NCBI GenBank assembly: GCA_051294375.1
Contig: CM119264.1
Span: forward strand, 17,372,278 to 17,436,277
Direction of reading: 5' to 3'
DNA: 64,000 nucleotides
From: Paraspadella gotoi
Lineage: Eukaryota > Chaetognatha
In this document: piece after piece, positions 1 to 10,099 of the stretch
How the letters are laid out: each line of letters begins with the position of its first letter
How positions within the stretch are numbered: the first letter of the stretch is position 1
Notes under the pieces: generated by a model
Databases searched by the model: none
Told to the model about the DNA's origin: nothing
What the model saw: the letters and a program-made list of their open reading frames with translations, nothing else
Position numbers and translations under genes: made by a program

Positions 1-192
1 CGTCATCACATTTCGAACCGACGCATCGTTCGACCTTAAAACTTAAAACTTTTCGAAATATTGCATCTTAGAAATTTCAGGTTAATGAATTCGTGTTCAA
101 GATATTTTGTCTAGAATTGTAAAAAATGGCACGAAAACCAGAGGACCAAAAAGAAGAAAAGTGGCTCTGCGCAATGAAAAAAATATGCAAAA

Positions 193-200
193 CTCTCTCT

Positions 201-272
<72 letters not shown>

Positions 273-276
273 TCTC

Positions 277-309
<33 letters not shown>
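193..309. repeat. (CT)n microsatellite
   Basis: About 117 bp of nearly pure CT dinucleotide repeat with a few single-base interruptions. Reading frames over it give only Leu-Ser or Arg-Glu repeats and are not genes. Confidence 0.97.
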
Positions 310-311
<2 letters not shown>

Positions 312-751
312 GACTCTGATTTTCCCGCGCCTTCTCCACCATGTGGAGATCATTTCGATCGCTGCACCTGAGGCGAAAGCGTTGCACGGCGTCGCGGATG
401 ACGGAGGAAAAGCCTCAGCGCTTTTCGAGGAAGATTAACTGAATCACTTGCTTTAGTAAATAAGAAGTAAGATTGAATTAACGTTTACCAAAAATTTATT
501 TTTTTAGATTCATGACGGTTTTATGTTTCTATAAATTATTACACATTATTTCAAATTATTACATCAATGAAAAATATTAATTTTCTTTGGTCGTCTGGCA
601 GTTGAAAGACGGCGAACGGCAAACTTTGCGCTCAGAGTGCCGACGAAAAACGGACAAAGGGACAAAAGGGGAAAATCCTTTTCAGTGATACAAACTTTCA
701 ATTAACTTTACTGCAACTTGCTATAGTAAATATAAAAGTGGATACCTCTGC
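310..751. other. 5' flank of the somatomedin-B gene
   Basis: AT-rich with a short GC-richer patch near 590-670. No TATA box or other core promoter element can be fixed with confidence. It presumably holds the promoter and 5' UTR of the gene that starts at 752. Confidence 0.4.
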
Positions 752-842
752 ATGTACGTCATGCCATTTTCCAAGATTATTACTTGTTGCTTGCTTTCCT
801 TCGTCATCGCAAGAATCGCGTCGCAGTCTCCATGGAAACCGG
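752..842 (+). CDS. Somatomedin-B protein, exon 1 (signal peptide)
   Basis: The exon encodes residues 1-30 plus one base of codon 31. The start MYVMPFSKIITCCLLSFVIA is a short N-region followed by a hydrophobic core and looks like a signal peptide, with cleavage probably near residues 23-26 (inferred). A consensus donor (GTGAGT) follows at 843. The ATG at 752 is the only one in this frame that puts the hydrophobic core at the very N terminus; the in-frame ATG at codon 4 would serve equally well. The five exons join without a frame break into 438 codons plus a stop, which is strong internal support for the model. No function beyond secretion or membrane targeting can be read from this exon. Confidence 0.75.
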
Positions 843-966
843 GTGAGTCTAAAGTCGACACCGAAAAAAATGTCTGGGCTTTTCGTGCAGTTGTTTTTTA
901 CGGAAGGTTTATGTTTACAACTGCTGGGTACATTTGGTACCCATTTTTAAAGGAATTGTATGGGCA

Positions 967-983
967 AGAGAGAGAAAAAAGAG

Positions 984-1063
<80 letters not shown>

Positions 1064-1073
1064 AAAAGAGAGA
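967..1073. repeat. (GA)n microsatellite inside intron 1
   Basis: Purine-rich GA repeat filling most of the second half of the 255-bp intron 843-1097. It ends about 24 bp before the acceptor and leaves only a very short pyrimidine stretch (CTTTTCTCTACCAAG). Confidence 0.95.
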
Positions 1074-1097
1074 TATTATTCGCTTTTCTCTACCAAG

Positions 1098-1248
1098 GTT
1101 CTTGCCTGGGTCGATGTGGAACTTACCGCTTCGATAAACTCAATGACATCCGATGTCAATGTGACGAATTCTGTCGCCGCGAGAGTGACTGTTGTTCCGA
1201 CTTTGATCAGAGATGCCGCGGGATCGTCACCAACCTCACCCAAAGCGC
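1098..1248 (+). CDS. Somatomedin-B protein, exon 2 (SMB domain)
   Basis: This exon is almost entirely one somatomedin-B domain, residues about 33-70. Eight cysteines are spaced in the family pattern: C33, C37, C50, C52, C56, the vicinal pair C62-C63, and C70, with motifs CQCDEFC and DCCSDFDQRC. SMB domains are small disulphide knots found in vitronectin, ENPP enzymes, proteoglycan 4 and the N termini of many invertebrate receptors; they bind proteins outside the cell. Acceptor AG at 1096-1097 and donor GTGAGA at 1249 give phases 1 and 2, which match the neighbouring exons. The next intron (1249-1620, AT-rich) holds nothing recognisable. Confidence 0.9.
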
Positions 1249-1620
1249 GTGAGAAGAATATCACAAATTGTAAATTTTTACTGTTTTTCTAAGACGCTCA
1301 TTTTAAGAAATTCGTCCGAAAATATCAAATTATAAAGTTTTTTGTCCTTCCAATCATAATTTCGTTAGATAGATTTGATTGATATGAATAGAATGACAAT
1401 ATGCCATACTGCGTTAATTTTAAAATTTATAATAAATTTTTTTTACATAAATATTCATTAGTACAATGTTGTTCATTTCATAGTCCTCACTTTTTAGAAT
1501 TTTAATTAAAGTTGAATTTAGAATTTTTACAACGCGTTAATGTAGGACATTGTACGTATATGCATGTGTAAATGACAATAGAAAAAAATCCTTTCGCCTT
1601 CCCTTTTCAAAATCTCTCAG

Positions 1621-2084
1621 CATCCAGTGCGAGCCGTTTTACATCAGCGAGGAACACACTTTCGGAATTTACGTCGTCACGGATTGCAATCCCGAGTTCT
1701 ACTCGGGGGACGCGTCCCAAAGGCAGGAAACCTGGCGAGAAAATTCGCCGGGAGGCCGCGACGCCGAATTCCAAATTTCGCCCACCCTTCGCCGCCACGC
1801 CCAACGATGCGTCGACGCTTCTCGCCTCGTCCGCCTCTTTCATCTGGGCAAGTCTTTTCCGGCGAATCGACTGGTGGACGTCACGCCGGTGACGGAGCTA
1901 GTGGCCGGAGGAACGCGCGTTCGAGCTCATTATCGCAACGTACACTGCTACTTGTGCAACTTGCCGTCAGCGGACAGTCAGATCCGCTACTGGTCGGCAC
2001 AGATCGGGTTCCGTGGATATGAGGGGTTTTATCGGCCGGAGATGCCGCTGCCGGAGAGGAAGGTCGACAAAGAGGCGAGGCACG
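1621..2084 (+). CDS. Somatomedin-B protein, exon 3 (Cys-rich ectodomain)
   Basis: Acceptor TCTCTCAG ends at 1620; the exon starts in phase 2 and ends in phase 1 at the donor GTAATG (2085). It encodes residues 81-235. Visible features are cysteines in IQCEP, TDCNPE and QRCVD, and the motif YRNVHCYLCN at residues 185-194. From memory, a Y.N..C..CN motif recurs in the ectodomains of arthropod adhesion-type or secretin-like orphan receptors, often downstream of SMB domains. That supports an extracellular role, but the specific ligand and pathway are unknown. The next intron, 2085-2158, is only 74 bp. Confidence 0.8.
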
Positions 2085-2158
2085 GTAATGAGGAGCTAAT
2101 TGATCACCAAAATCCTCATTTTAATAAATCATAACTTTATAATTATTTTCCCGCTCAG

Positions 2159-2420
2159 AACCAATGGTAGCTGCTGCATCCTTCAAGCCTCCTCCAGACT
2201 TTTTCCATTTGCCACCCTCGACGCCGGATTCCCGCTCCGGTCGACCTTGCTTCTTGTTCAAACACGTCTACGGATTTTGCCTCGGCAACGTCTCCACGAC
2301 CCTCGACGGACGGGAGAGTTGGTCGTCGGAGACGCGCATCTGCAAACGCATCGGCAGACCACCGGTGCTGATGGCCAACGTACAAGTGGCCGCTTGCATG
2401 CATCTACGGCATCGTCACAG
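2159..2420 (+). CDS. Somatomedin-B protein, exon 4
   Basis: Acceptor CCGCTCAG ends at 2158 and donor GTGCGT starts at 2421; the phases are 1 and 2. The exon encodes a proline-rich start (FKPPPDFFHLPPSTP) followed by a segment with cysteines in PCFLFKH, GFCLGN, RICKRIG and AACMHL. The cysteine spacing is compatible with a disulphide-bonded ectodomain. No named domain is recognised. Confidence 0.75.
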
Positions 2421-2475
2421 GTGCGTTTGGGATGAAGGAGAAGTATGAATGTGATTGCCCACGCGGCTCCCTCAG

Positions 2476-2824
2476 CAGATTCGAATGTCGCGATCGATTC
2501 TCCCTCGATCTCTTGGAATTCGGCGGACATCGCCTCGCCCACCGATTTCCCTTCAATGTCGTCGTCGACGAACGGCTGGGATTTTATGTTCAGGATCTTC
2601 AGGACGGCTCCAGACACCATCAGTGCCTCGTTGAGGCTGTTCCATCGCCATTCGGTGACCAAACGTGCGAAGATCTGATGAAGACTGATAAGCGGATCGT
2701 GGAGCGGAATGGGGTCAGCTCGACGGCACGTTGGAGGGAAGCTTGGTTAGGCTCGCGTGGGTGGGATTGGGCAGTCTCCTATTTTGCTTGGAATGCCGTC
2801 TTTTTTATCACTTTTTTGAAGTAA
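2476..2824 (+). CDS. Somatomedin-B protein, last visible exon
   Basis: After a 55-bp intron (2421-2475) the reading continues in the expected phase to a TAA at 2822. The acceptor is a NAGNAG (CTCAGCAG), so usage of 2476 or 2479 would differ by one residue. Motifs include FECRDRFSLDLLEF, GFYVQDLQDG and HHQCLVEAV. The last about 15 residues are hydrophobic (SYFAWNAVFFITFLK). Either the protein ends here, or a donor such as the GTAAAA at 2820 leads to exons not identified. No seven-helix domain is found downstream, so the receptor idea is not proven; a secreted protein is equally possible. Confidence 0.65.
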
Positions 2825-3749
2825 AATTTATCGTCAGCGGGTAGACAAATTTTCTCATTAGGGTCACAATTACCAATGATAATTTATAATCAAAAACATT
2901 TCGCCATTTTTTAAAAAAATTTTAACATTTATCGAAACGCACCAATGCATTTATTGTCGTTCAAAGATTTTTTTTACTTGAACCACTCTTCACAATACAC
3001 CGTTTTTCATGTATTAGCAATTATCATTAACTGTTTAACCTGTTGTCCTTTTTAGTGCGCTGCAGTTTTCCCCTCAGCCGTGACCGCCTTTTGACTAATT
3101 TTATATATTGTCGTTTTTACTTCCAATTCAGATTTATGCATTTCAATTCAATTTTTTACTGTCTGAGCTCTATTTAAAATTAGACTAATGACTCTACAGT
3201 CTGAAATATTTAACTTTTTTCCCTCAATTTTGTTTTTGGACCCCAGCCCAGTTTGTCAGTTTGTCTTATTCCCAGTTTCGATTTGACGATTCATGCGTAT
3301 CGACGTCACGGGATCGCGCGCAGCAATGATGACGCGTCAAAACGTCACGCATCAGGTCCCCTCAATGCCATCGAAAGCCTTACAGTGAAACTTACAATAC
3401 CGGACCATCAACGATAAGAATTTAAAATGATGTTAGAGGGAGAGAGAAAGAGCAAACGCGCGACCTTTACGTTACCATTAGCAACGCTCTTATACTCTCT
3501 CGGTCTATCGAAACATTTTTATTCCGTACCCCAACTAAACTTATTCTTCGACTTGAGGAGTTATTTTCAACTTTTAAACCTGATATTTTTCTCATAACCG
3601 TCGCGGCGCTGCATCCTCGAGACCGTAAAACGAGGCGTAATATTTTTCAGTGGGAAGGCGCTACATTTGTTTCTTGAAGTCGTTAGTCTGGTCTTTAACG
3701 CGTAAGAAGTAATTACGAGGAATCAGCCCGTTTCTTCTAGACATAAATC

Positions 3750-3752
<3 letters not shown>
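2825..3752. other. Non-coding, 3' flank
   Basis: AT-rich DNA without an exon-like reading frame. Around 3296-3355 there are several CRE/ATF-like half-sites (GACGTCAC, TGACGCGTCA, ACGTCACGCATCA) in a small CpG-richer patch. Confidence 0.6.

Positions 3753-3827
<75 letters not shown>
3753..3827. repeat. (CT)n microsatellite
   Basis: About 75 bp of uninterrupted TC repeat. Confidence 0.97.
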
Positions 3828-3828
<1 letters not shown>

Positions 3829-3865
3829 TGTTTCATTCTTTCCACGTCTCGGACGAGACGTTCAG

Positions 3866-3892
3866 CACCTGACGTCACCTGAGTTGCACCTG
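3866..3892. promoter_or_regulatory. Three CACCTG E-boxes around a full CRE
   Basis: CACCTG occurs at 3866, 3876 and 3887, spaced 10 and 11 bp, and a palindromic TGACGTCA lies at 3870-3877 overlapping the first two. CACCTG is bound by Snail/ZEB-type zinc fingers and some bHLH dimers, TGACGTCA by CREB/ATF proteins. Regulatory use is inferred from motif density only. Confidence 0.4.
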
Positions 3893-5169
3893 TGAGATGA
3901 CGATATCGACGAAGACGATGTGCGATTTATGTTTTGAAATGAAAAAGACGAAGGAACGAATGAAAGGAGATGAAGCGATAATTCAAATGAAATGAAGCGA
4001 TGAATGCAATGAAATGAATAAATTTTAACATAAAGTAGGAATTTTTAAAAATTAAGATATTTAATGATGAAACGATTCGATGATTGAAATGAAATAATAC
4101 AACGAAAGAGAGAAATTAAAGGAACGGATGAGTATTGAGAATATAAATGAAATTAACAATAAAGCGGAATGATATAAGATGAAAAAATAGGAAGGACGAG
4201 AGAGAGCGAGAGGCAACACGAGGAGGAGGCAGGGTGGAAAGATGGCGGCCTGACATAAAAGGATGGACTTTGTCCAACTGATGAAATGGAAAGAACTGCT
4301 AGAGACGGGGATAAGAAGAAGGAGAAAGATTTAGAAGGATACAGATGAATAAAGAAAGAGAGAGAGAGAGAGGTCGGCTATTCATTGAAAATAGGGCAAT
4401 GAGGCATGGACAGTTGGACACAGACAGTTGGAAACAGACATAGACAACAAATTTCGACTATATATTCAAAAATAACCTCGCAAAATGGGTTTCTTTATAA
4501 TAAACAATCCTCGCAGAAATTCATATAATATTCAAATTACCATGAAAAAATGCTTTTCAGCTAATCCATCTCTATTTTGCTCGTAATGAAGTTAAATTAA
4601 GGAAATTATAAAAACGATTATTTTTTTATTGTAGAACGGGGGAAAAACTGGAAGCGAAAAGAAATGAAGAGAGATTAAGTCTGAAATCTCTGCTTGAAAT
4701 AGGAATGCAACAAAAATTTTCAAGAGAGGCCTATAATATAGTATAATATAATAATAATAATAATAACAATAATAATATAATAATAATAATATGATAATTA
4801 CTAAAATTTCCTAATGAGTGGAAATGGTAAACATAATAAAATGATGTCTTAAAAATGAGATTTCAAAGAGCACGTTGTCTCTCTGTGTCTTTATGATCCT
4901 GAGTTATCAAATACTAGCATTTCTGCGTTTGCTTTCGAAATTCGCTTTTGAACGTCTTCGTTGCAAAGCTTCGGCTTTTCCCGACTTAATTTCGTTGAAA
5001 TAATTCCGCGATCGTCGAAGAAATTTGTCTCCATCCGTCTGTCCGTGCGGTGAGATCCGGCCGCCTCGCCCGACTAGGCGCGGGGAGAAAAATATAGGAT
5101 AATAACTTAACTAAAACGACTTGAAGGATAAATGACCATTCTTTTCAAGAAAAATGAAGGAAAATAAAA

Positions 5170-5173
<4 letters not shown>
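3893..5173. other. Non-coding, purine-rich then AT-rich
   Basis: GAATGAA-type low-complexity DNA, a YY1-like AAGATGGCGG at 4239-4248, and an (ATA)n tract at about 4736-4795. No gene is seen. Confidence 0.6.

Positions 5174-5208
<35 letters not shown>
5174..5208. repeat. (CT)n microsatellite
   Basis: 35 bp of TC repeat. Confidence 0.95.
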
Positions 5209-5212
<4 letters not shown>

Positions 5213-6300
5213 ACATAGGTAAAAAATAAAGAAGGCGAGGTTAAGGAGGGAAAAAAAAAGGAAATGGAAAGGGAAATACGTTCTCCCCGTTAAACCCCGT
5301 CCTGATTGATGAAAGTCCGCGGCGACCTTCCGAGAGGCTTTTTCGCGGGTTTTCGCGAACCTCGAAGGCGAAATTCGTCAAAAGATAACAAGATTTTTCG
5401 GCAGGTGACAAGGATTTCTGTTCTTTTTGCGGGGCCATCGAGTCTTCGTGTGATTTGTCATTCGGGCGACGACGGACGCGGTTTTTGAAGAGCAGAACTC
5501 AACTCGAAGTGGATGAAGTCGCGCGTCGCTGCTGCCACAAAGAGTCATTTTTGACTTTGTCTCTTGAATGGGTTTTATCACGTGGGTTGTGTTCGAGCAA
5601 AGAGTAGAGGAAAGACGGATCTTTTTTCTTTTCGATGCTTGATGTATCGTTCGCCTCGACGACGATGTCAGAAAAGAAAATTATGTGAACGCACCTTGTC
5701 GCACCTTATTTATTTATTTATCCACCGGAAAAAAAGAGAGGCAGCTTTGACAGCTTTCGATGAAAGAGAAAGTCGTCGATAACATAATGTCGAAAGTGTT
5801 TTACAAGACGTTAAAGGGAAAACGAAGTTAGTCATACATTTCTCATTGTGATTTGATTAAAAATTAAAACTATTTGCTCAATGCTCATATCTCTCTCTCT
5901 CTCTCTCTCTCTCTCTGTCCTAAATTCAGCCTTTCATTTCAGTTTCCCTTTTATCGTCATTCCGCCAACGAATTTTTTTTAATCCCTGATTTACATTTCT
6001 AATTTTACATTCTATTTTTGATGGTTTTGATTTCGTTCATTTCCTTTTTTTATTTTGCTTTATCTTTCTCAGTCCAGTACAACTAAATCCGAATCAGGGC
6101 TCATGAGTCTCACAGCCCCTTTACCCTGTTTCCCCTCCTCATTGCCGAAAACTCTCTTCTCCCTTTAATCTTTTTAACCTCTCATCTCTTTATCCTCTCC
6201 CTTCACTCGGTTTTTTTTTAATGATTTTGTGACTTTGTGATTCATGAGTACGCATCGAGTTTAAACGCGGCGGAAAGCAGAGGGTGCGGCGGGGCTTAAG
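5209..6300. other. Non-coding
   Basis: Contains a short CpG-richer stretch (5280-5550) and a short CT repeat at 5890-5916. Short frames exist but show no splice structure, homology or composition typical of the two real genes in the window. Confidence 0.55.
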
Positions 6301-6347
6301 GTGAGTAGTCGCAATTCTCATGGAGCCTACCCTGCGAATGTAATGAA

Positions 6348-6394
6348 AACAAGTTTTAGCAAACAATGTCGGATCTGCCTACGATAATTAAGCG
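6348..6394 (+). repeat. Left inverted arm of a composite element
   Basis: The sequence around AGCAAACAATGTCGGATCTG is repeated inverted at 11071-11122 (CAGATCCGGCATTGTTTGCT). The two arms lie about 4.7 kb apart and bracket all the nested repeats and the gypsy fragment between them. This is compatible with terminal or subterminal repeats of an old DNA transposon. Confidence 0.6.
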
Positions 6395-6534
6395 GAAATA
6401 AGCTAATCCGATGATAAATCACGGTAATATTTTGTGACTTTCAATTTGTGATATTAACAGATCATAACAAATCGTAACATAACAAATCATAACAAACTTC
6501 TTAATAAATCTATCAATCATTACCATTAGCTGCG

Positions 6535-6720
6535 CCAATACCAACTAGCATAATTTAGTCAACTTGCATAATTTTGTAATTTTGAATAATTTTGTCAATT
6601 TGCATAATTAATCAACTGGCATAATTTGGTCAAATGGCATAATTTTCTCAACCGGCATAACTTGGTTAACTGGCATAAATTTATAAATTGACATAATTTA
6701 GTAAACTGGCATAATTAGAT
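6535..6720 (+). repeat. CATAATTT degenerate minisatellite
   Basis: Eight to nine diverged units of about 18-20 bp with consensus close to TCAACTGGCATAATTTRG. Clear units occur for example at 6610, 6630, 6652, 6672 and 6705. Confidence 0.8.
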
Positions 6721-6814
6721 CAATCAATAAATAATTCAATAAATAAATTGATCAATAAGAAAGAAATAGAGAGAGAAACTTTTAAAAGTTTAAATAAATG
6801 TCTTTTGGTTTTAT

Positions 6815-6925
6815 AATTTAAACTCTTTTCCACTCCTACGATTCCATCAAAAATTTATATCCAGCTTAATCACATATTTTCATACCCACACATAAAACTT
6901 CATTTCAATTTATTTATCCCATTTT
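6815..6925 (+). repeat. Direct repeat left of the gypsy block
   Basis: CTCTTTTCCACTCCTACGAT and what follows match 10130-10240 (CTCATTTCCACTCGCACGAT and what follows) over about 100 bp with moderate divergence. The pair brackets the retrotransposon block. Confidence 0.65.
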
Positions 6926-7013
6926 TAATAAATAAAATGTTTCTGTGTTGGGCCGCGCGGCTCCCCTTCGCGTTTTGGATCGCAAAATGCAAGCATCTTC
7001 CCTGCGTTCCTGG

Positions 7014-7049
7014 ATTGGCGGGCCTCGACCAATCTCAGTCGAGAATTGG
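7014..7049. promoter_or_regulatory. Cluster of three CCAAT-box cores
   Basis: ATTGG at 7014 and 7045 and CCAAT at 7029, in a 230-bp GC-rich stretch (about 6945-7165). NF-Y binds such cores, often in clusters. This may be the promoter part of the retrotransposon or an unrelated promoter; no transcript can be assigned. Confidence 0.3.
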
Positions 7050-7806
7050 GAGAAGATATTTTACCTTTTTTCCCGCGAATTTCACGCGTAGCCATCAAGG
7101 AAACGCGTTGGCCGGGGGTTTATTGAGACGCTCCGATCTTGCCCCCTGGACGGCCAACCGTTTTTAAAACATGCGTTTTACAATTGCATAATATTTTTAT
7201 TTTGATGAACGAATTTTTTATCCTGTTTTTATTTATGTTTTTATCCTGTTTTTACTAGTTTTCGTGCCTTTTATGTAATGCAATATACTACTAACGCTAA
7301 CCTTCAAATTCCTGGCCGAGATATTAGGTTTTTAGGCAGCAAGATCAAACATATTGTGGTCAACCGATATCTCTCCTCACTAAGAACACGCATGAACTCT
7401 TTCTCCCTCATTTCACTTACCATCGTTTCTTAGGTCATTGACCTTATTCACCAACTGGCTTAACCGTTTATCCTTTGTTATGAATTTAGACTTAGCATCT
7501 CCTGATATTTTCCTTCATTCACGTTTTGTCTCTTGTTGCGAATAAAATTATTCTGATCTGAACTAAGTCTTATCGGTTGCCACACGTGGTGAATTCCGAC
7601 GTTTAAAAAAAAAAATATACAAAAACTTTTGGCCCTTTTTCCTCTCCAATTAAAAAACAAATAACAAAAAACCTAAAAAAAAAATAATTCCGTCCATTCT
7701 CTCTAACAAAAAAAAAATATAAGAATCAAAAACTTTTACTCTAAAATTCAAACTGGCTACCGGCGAACTCACCCCGCAAGCTCGCGCACGTGTAAGACTC
7801 GCGAAC

Positions 7807-8925
7807 ATGACAATGTCTACACGCAATGTTGATCGCTCTGAAACACCATCAATTTCGTCAGCTGCTCCACCGAGCGAGGGCGGCGCCACCGGGCCGGCCA
7901 CTTCCGTCGCTCCCCGATCATTCAAAGACTTATTAGCAGCTCTGGACGCACTCACCAAAGAGGTGAGGAACCGCGTCGCTCTTGAAGACCCGGAGACCTC
8001 AGATAACGTTTTTGAAAACTCGGACTCGGGGGACACTTCCTCACGCGGGGGCCCCGCGCAAGCAGCCCCTCCTTCCACGCGACAAAGAACGCCTAAGCTC
8101 GCGCCTTTCGATGCCGATCACATAGAAGAGTGGCTTGGCCACGCCGACATCGCATTTCGGGTTGCCAACATCACGGATTCAGTCGACAAGGCCGCGCATA
8201 TACTCGCCGCCATCCCAGTTGAGAAGCACCGTCTCATTCCAGCGTCAATCCGCGACTCTTCTTCTGCGAATTCCTACACGCTTCTCCACTCTCACCTTAT
8301 AAAGATTTATGGTCCCAAAAAGAACCAGAAAGCCATGAAACTACTGAAGATGACATCCATGAAGGGAGCAACCCCCATCCAATTCCTGGAATCACTCCGG
8401 GCACAGGCCAGTAATCTTACTCTTGATCATGTCATTGCTGCTTTGCTTGAAACTGCTCTTCCATCAAGTGTTCGTGACCATGCCTGTAAAGATGGAAAAA
8501 GCCTAGATGCCATTGCTAAGGATGCAGAGGAATTTTACTTACCAACTGGTCAGCTCCGCACCTCTTCTCAGCCCACAGCCTCTGCAACAGTAAATGCCAT
8601 CAACACTATTGAAGATGAATTTCCAGACCCTCTTCCTCCTCCAGAAGAGTACGAAGATCCCATTGATGTACTCGACCCTGACACTCCATCATATGCCAAT
8701 GCTGTCCGCCGTCCACCACCCAGGCAGCCACAGCGCCCTCGCCCAAGTCTGCCAAGGACCCAACAACAACCACGGCGAGCACCAACATTTCGACGACGCC
8801 CACAAAAACCTCCACCAGGTGAACAAAAGTGCTACTATCATTACAACTATGGACGTGAAGCAATCCACTGTGAAGGTGCTTCTTGCCCAATGGCACCGCC
8901 AAAAGCCAACGCCGGCGGCCGATAG
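7807..8925 (+). CDS. gag: Retrotransposon Gag
   Basis: An intact 372-codon frame encodes a structural Gag of gypsy type. A low-complexity N terminus is followed by a conserved block at about residues 98-225 (for example FDADHIEEWLGHADIAFR, LIKIYGPKKNQ, MKLLKMTSMKGATPIQFL), typical of arthropod gypsy Gag. A Pro/Arg-rich region follows, then a C-terminal cysteine/histidine pattern (CYYHYNYGREAIHCEGASC) in the place of the nucleocapsid knuckle. In retrotransposons this protein packages the RNA in cytoplasmic particles. The frame has no stop, so the insertion is probably not very old, although the element is cut downstream. Confidence 0.85.
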   Translation: MTMSTRNVDRSETPSISSAAPPSEGGATGPATSVAPRSFKDLLAALDALTKEVRNRVALEDPETSDNVFENSDSGDTSSRGGPAQAAPPSTRQRTPKLAPFDADHIEEWLGHADIAFRVANITDSVDKAAHILAAIPVEKHRLIPASIRDSSSANSYTLLHSHLIKIYGPKKNQKAMKLLKMTSMKGATPIQFLESLRAQASNLTLDHVIAALLETALPSSVRDHACKDGKSLDAIAKDAEEFYLPTGQLRTSSQPTASATVNAINTIEDEFPDPLPPPEEYEDPIDVLDPDTPSYANAVRRPPPRQPQRPRPSLPRTQQQPRRAPTFRRRPQKPPPGEQKCYYHYNYGREAIHCEGASCPMAPPKANAGGR

Positions 8926-10094
8926 TCGCACGTGTCGCCGGCCGCACTGATTCCAAATTGTTTTACGTACGCGACAATGACGCCGGCCTTGACTGGTTAG
9001 TCGATGGTGGGTCCGAGGCTACGCTACTCCCCGCCACCGACGCCGATCGCGCCGCCGCTGAAGCAGATCCTGCCGGCGTCAAGGCCTCGCTTACTGCCGC
9101 AAACTGCCCACCTTTACGCGCCGCAAATGACTCTCCTATCGCACTCTATGGTGTACGTGAGATGACAGTTCGCCTGGGGAAACGAGCTCTTCCTTACCTT
9201 GTTGCTATAGCTGATGTTGCAACACCCATACTAGGTGCAGACTTCCTCATGGAACACCACCTTGGTGTTGATCACCAGCGTCGCATTCTGCTTGATCTTG
9301 ACACATATTCAGTCATAGCCAGCCACGCACACGACGCCACTCTCACTGCGCCACCACCACGAGTTCTCCATGTTCGTGACGCGTACTCAGCACTCTTAGA
9401 TGAACGCCCTGAGCTTACCAAATTGGTGTTTAACACGTCTCCCCCAAAACATGGTGTAAAGCACCATATTCCAACCCAAGGCCCTCCAGTCCACGCCCGT
9501 GCACGCCGTCTTGCACCAGACCAGCTAGCTGCCGCCAAAGCTGAGTTTAAAAAAATGGAGGAGCTCGGCATAATACGCCGCTCCACATCTGCATGGGCCT
9601 CCCCTCTGCATGTAGTACGCAAACCTGATGGTTCACTACGCCCCTGCGGCGACTACAGGCGCTTAAACGCAGCTACAGTAGATGACCGCTACCCTATCCG
9701 TCATTTGATGGATTTTAACGCAGACATTGCTGGTAAGACCATCTTTTCAAAAATAGATCTGTGTAAAGGGTATCACCAGATCCCTGTGGCTGAGGCCGAT
9801 CGCCACAAGACGGCCATTATCACACCATTTGGACTGTGGGAGTTCCTGTTCATGCCATTTGGGCTTAAAAATGCTGGACAGGACTTCCAGAGAATGATGG
9901 ACCAGGTCCTTAATGGTATCCCACATGTATTTGTGTACCTAGACGACCTTCTTGTGGCATCCAGCTCACACGAAGAGCACCTAATGGACTTGCAACGTGT
10001 GTTCAATGCTCTTGCAGACAATGGGCTCATTGTTAACAGAACTAAATGTGTCTTTGGTTGCCACAATATAATAATTATGAGTAAATATAAATAA
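8883..10094 (+). CDS. pol: Retrotransposon Pol, protease and RT only (truncated)
   Basis: This frame overlaps gag by 43 bp in the -1 frame, as expected for programmed -1 frameshifting; no textbook slippery heptamer is obvious. Protease: WLVDGGSEATLLP with the D-G-G active-site variant near residue 38. Reverse transcriptase: IIRRSTSAWASP, RPCGDYRRLN, FSKIDLCKGYHQIPV, MPFGLKNAGQDFQRMM and the catalytic YLDD at about residues 353-356. Retroelement sequence ends at about 10063; the last codons (to 10094) belong to AT-rich flanking DNA. RNase H and integrase are absent, so the product would be defective. Confidence 0.85.
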   Translation: MPNGTAKSQRRRPIVARVAGRTDSKLFYVRDNDAGLDWLVDGGSEATLLPATDADRAAAEADPAGVKASLTAANCPPLRAANDSPIALYGVREMTVRLGKRALPYLVAIADVATPILGADFLMEHHLGVDHQRRILLDLDTYSVIASHAHDATLTAPPPRVLHVRDAYSALLDERPELTKLVFNTSPPKHGVKHHIPTQGPPVHARARRLAPDQLAAAKAEFKKMEELGIIRRSTSAWASPLHVVRKPDGSLRPCGDYRRLNAATVDDRYPIRHLMDFNADIAGKTIFSKIDLCKGYHQIPVAEADRHKTAIITPFGLWEFLFMPFGLKNAGQDFQRMMDQVLNGIPHVFVYLDDLLVASSSHEEHLMDLQRVFNALADNGLIVNRTKCVFGCHNIIIMSKYK

Positions 10095-10099
10095 AAAAG

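Larger units (their letters stand above)
6936..10063 (+). mobile_element. Truncated Ty3/gypsy LTR retrotransposon
   Basis: This block differs from its flanks in composition and contains a gag frame followed by protease and reverse transcriptase in the -1 frame. Near 7538-7600 are an AATAAA, then TTATCGGTTGCCACACGTGG, and a stretch resembling the end of a 5' LTR followed by a primer-binding site (low certainty). The element stops abruptly at about 10063, inside the region after the YLDD box. RNase H, integrase and the 3' LTR are missing, so it cannot be autonomous. The exact left edge is not defined. Confidence 0.75.

Noticed and set aside
77-371. Overlapping frames on both strands over the CT repeat at 193-309
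   Set aside because: They encode only Leu-Ser or Arg-Glu runs from the microsatellite; the same holds for frames over every other GA/CT tract in the window.
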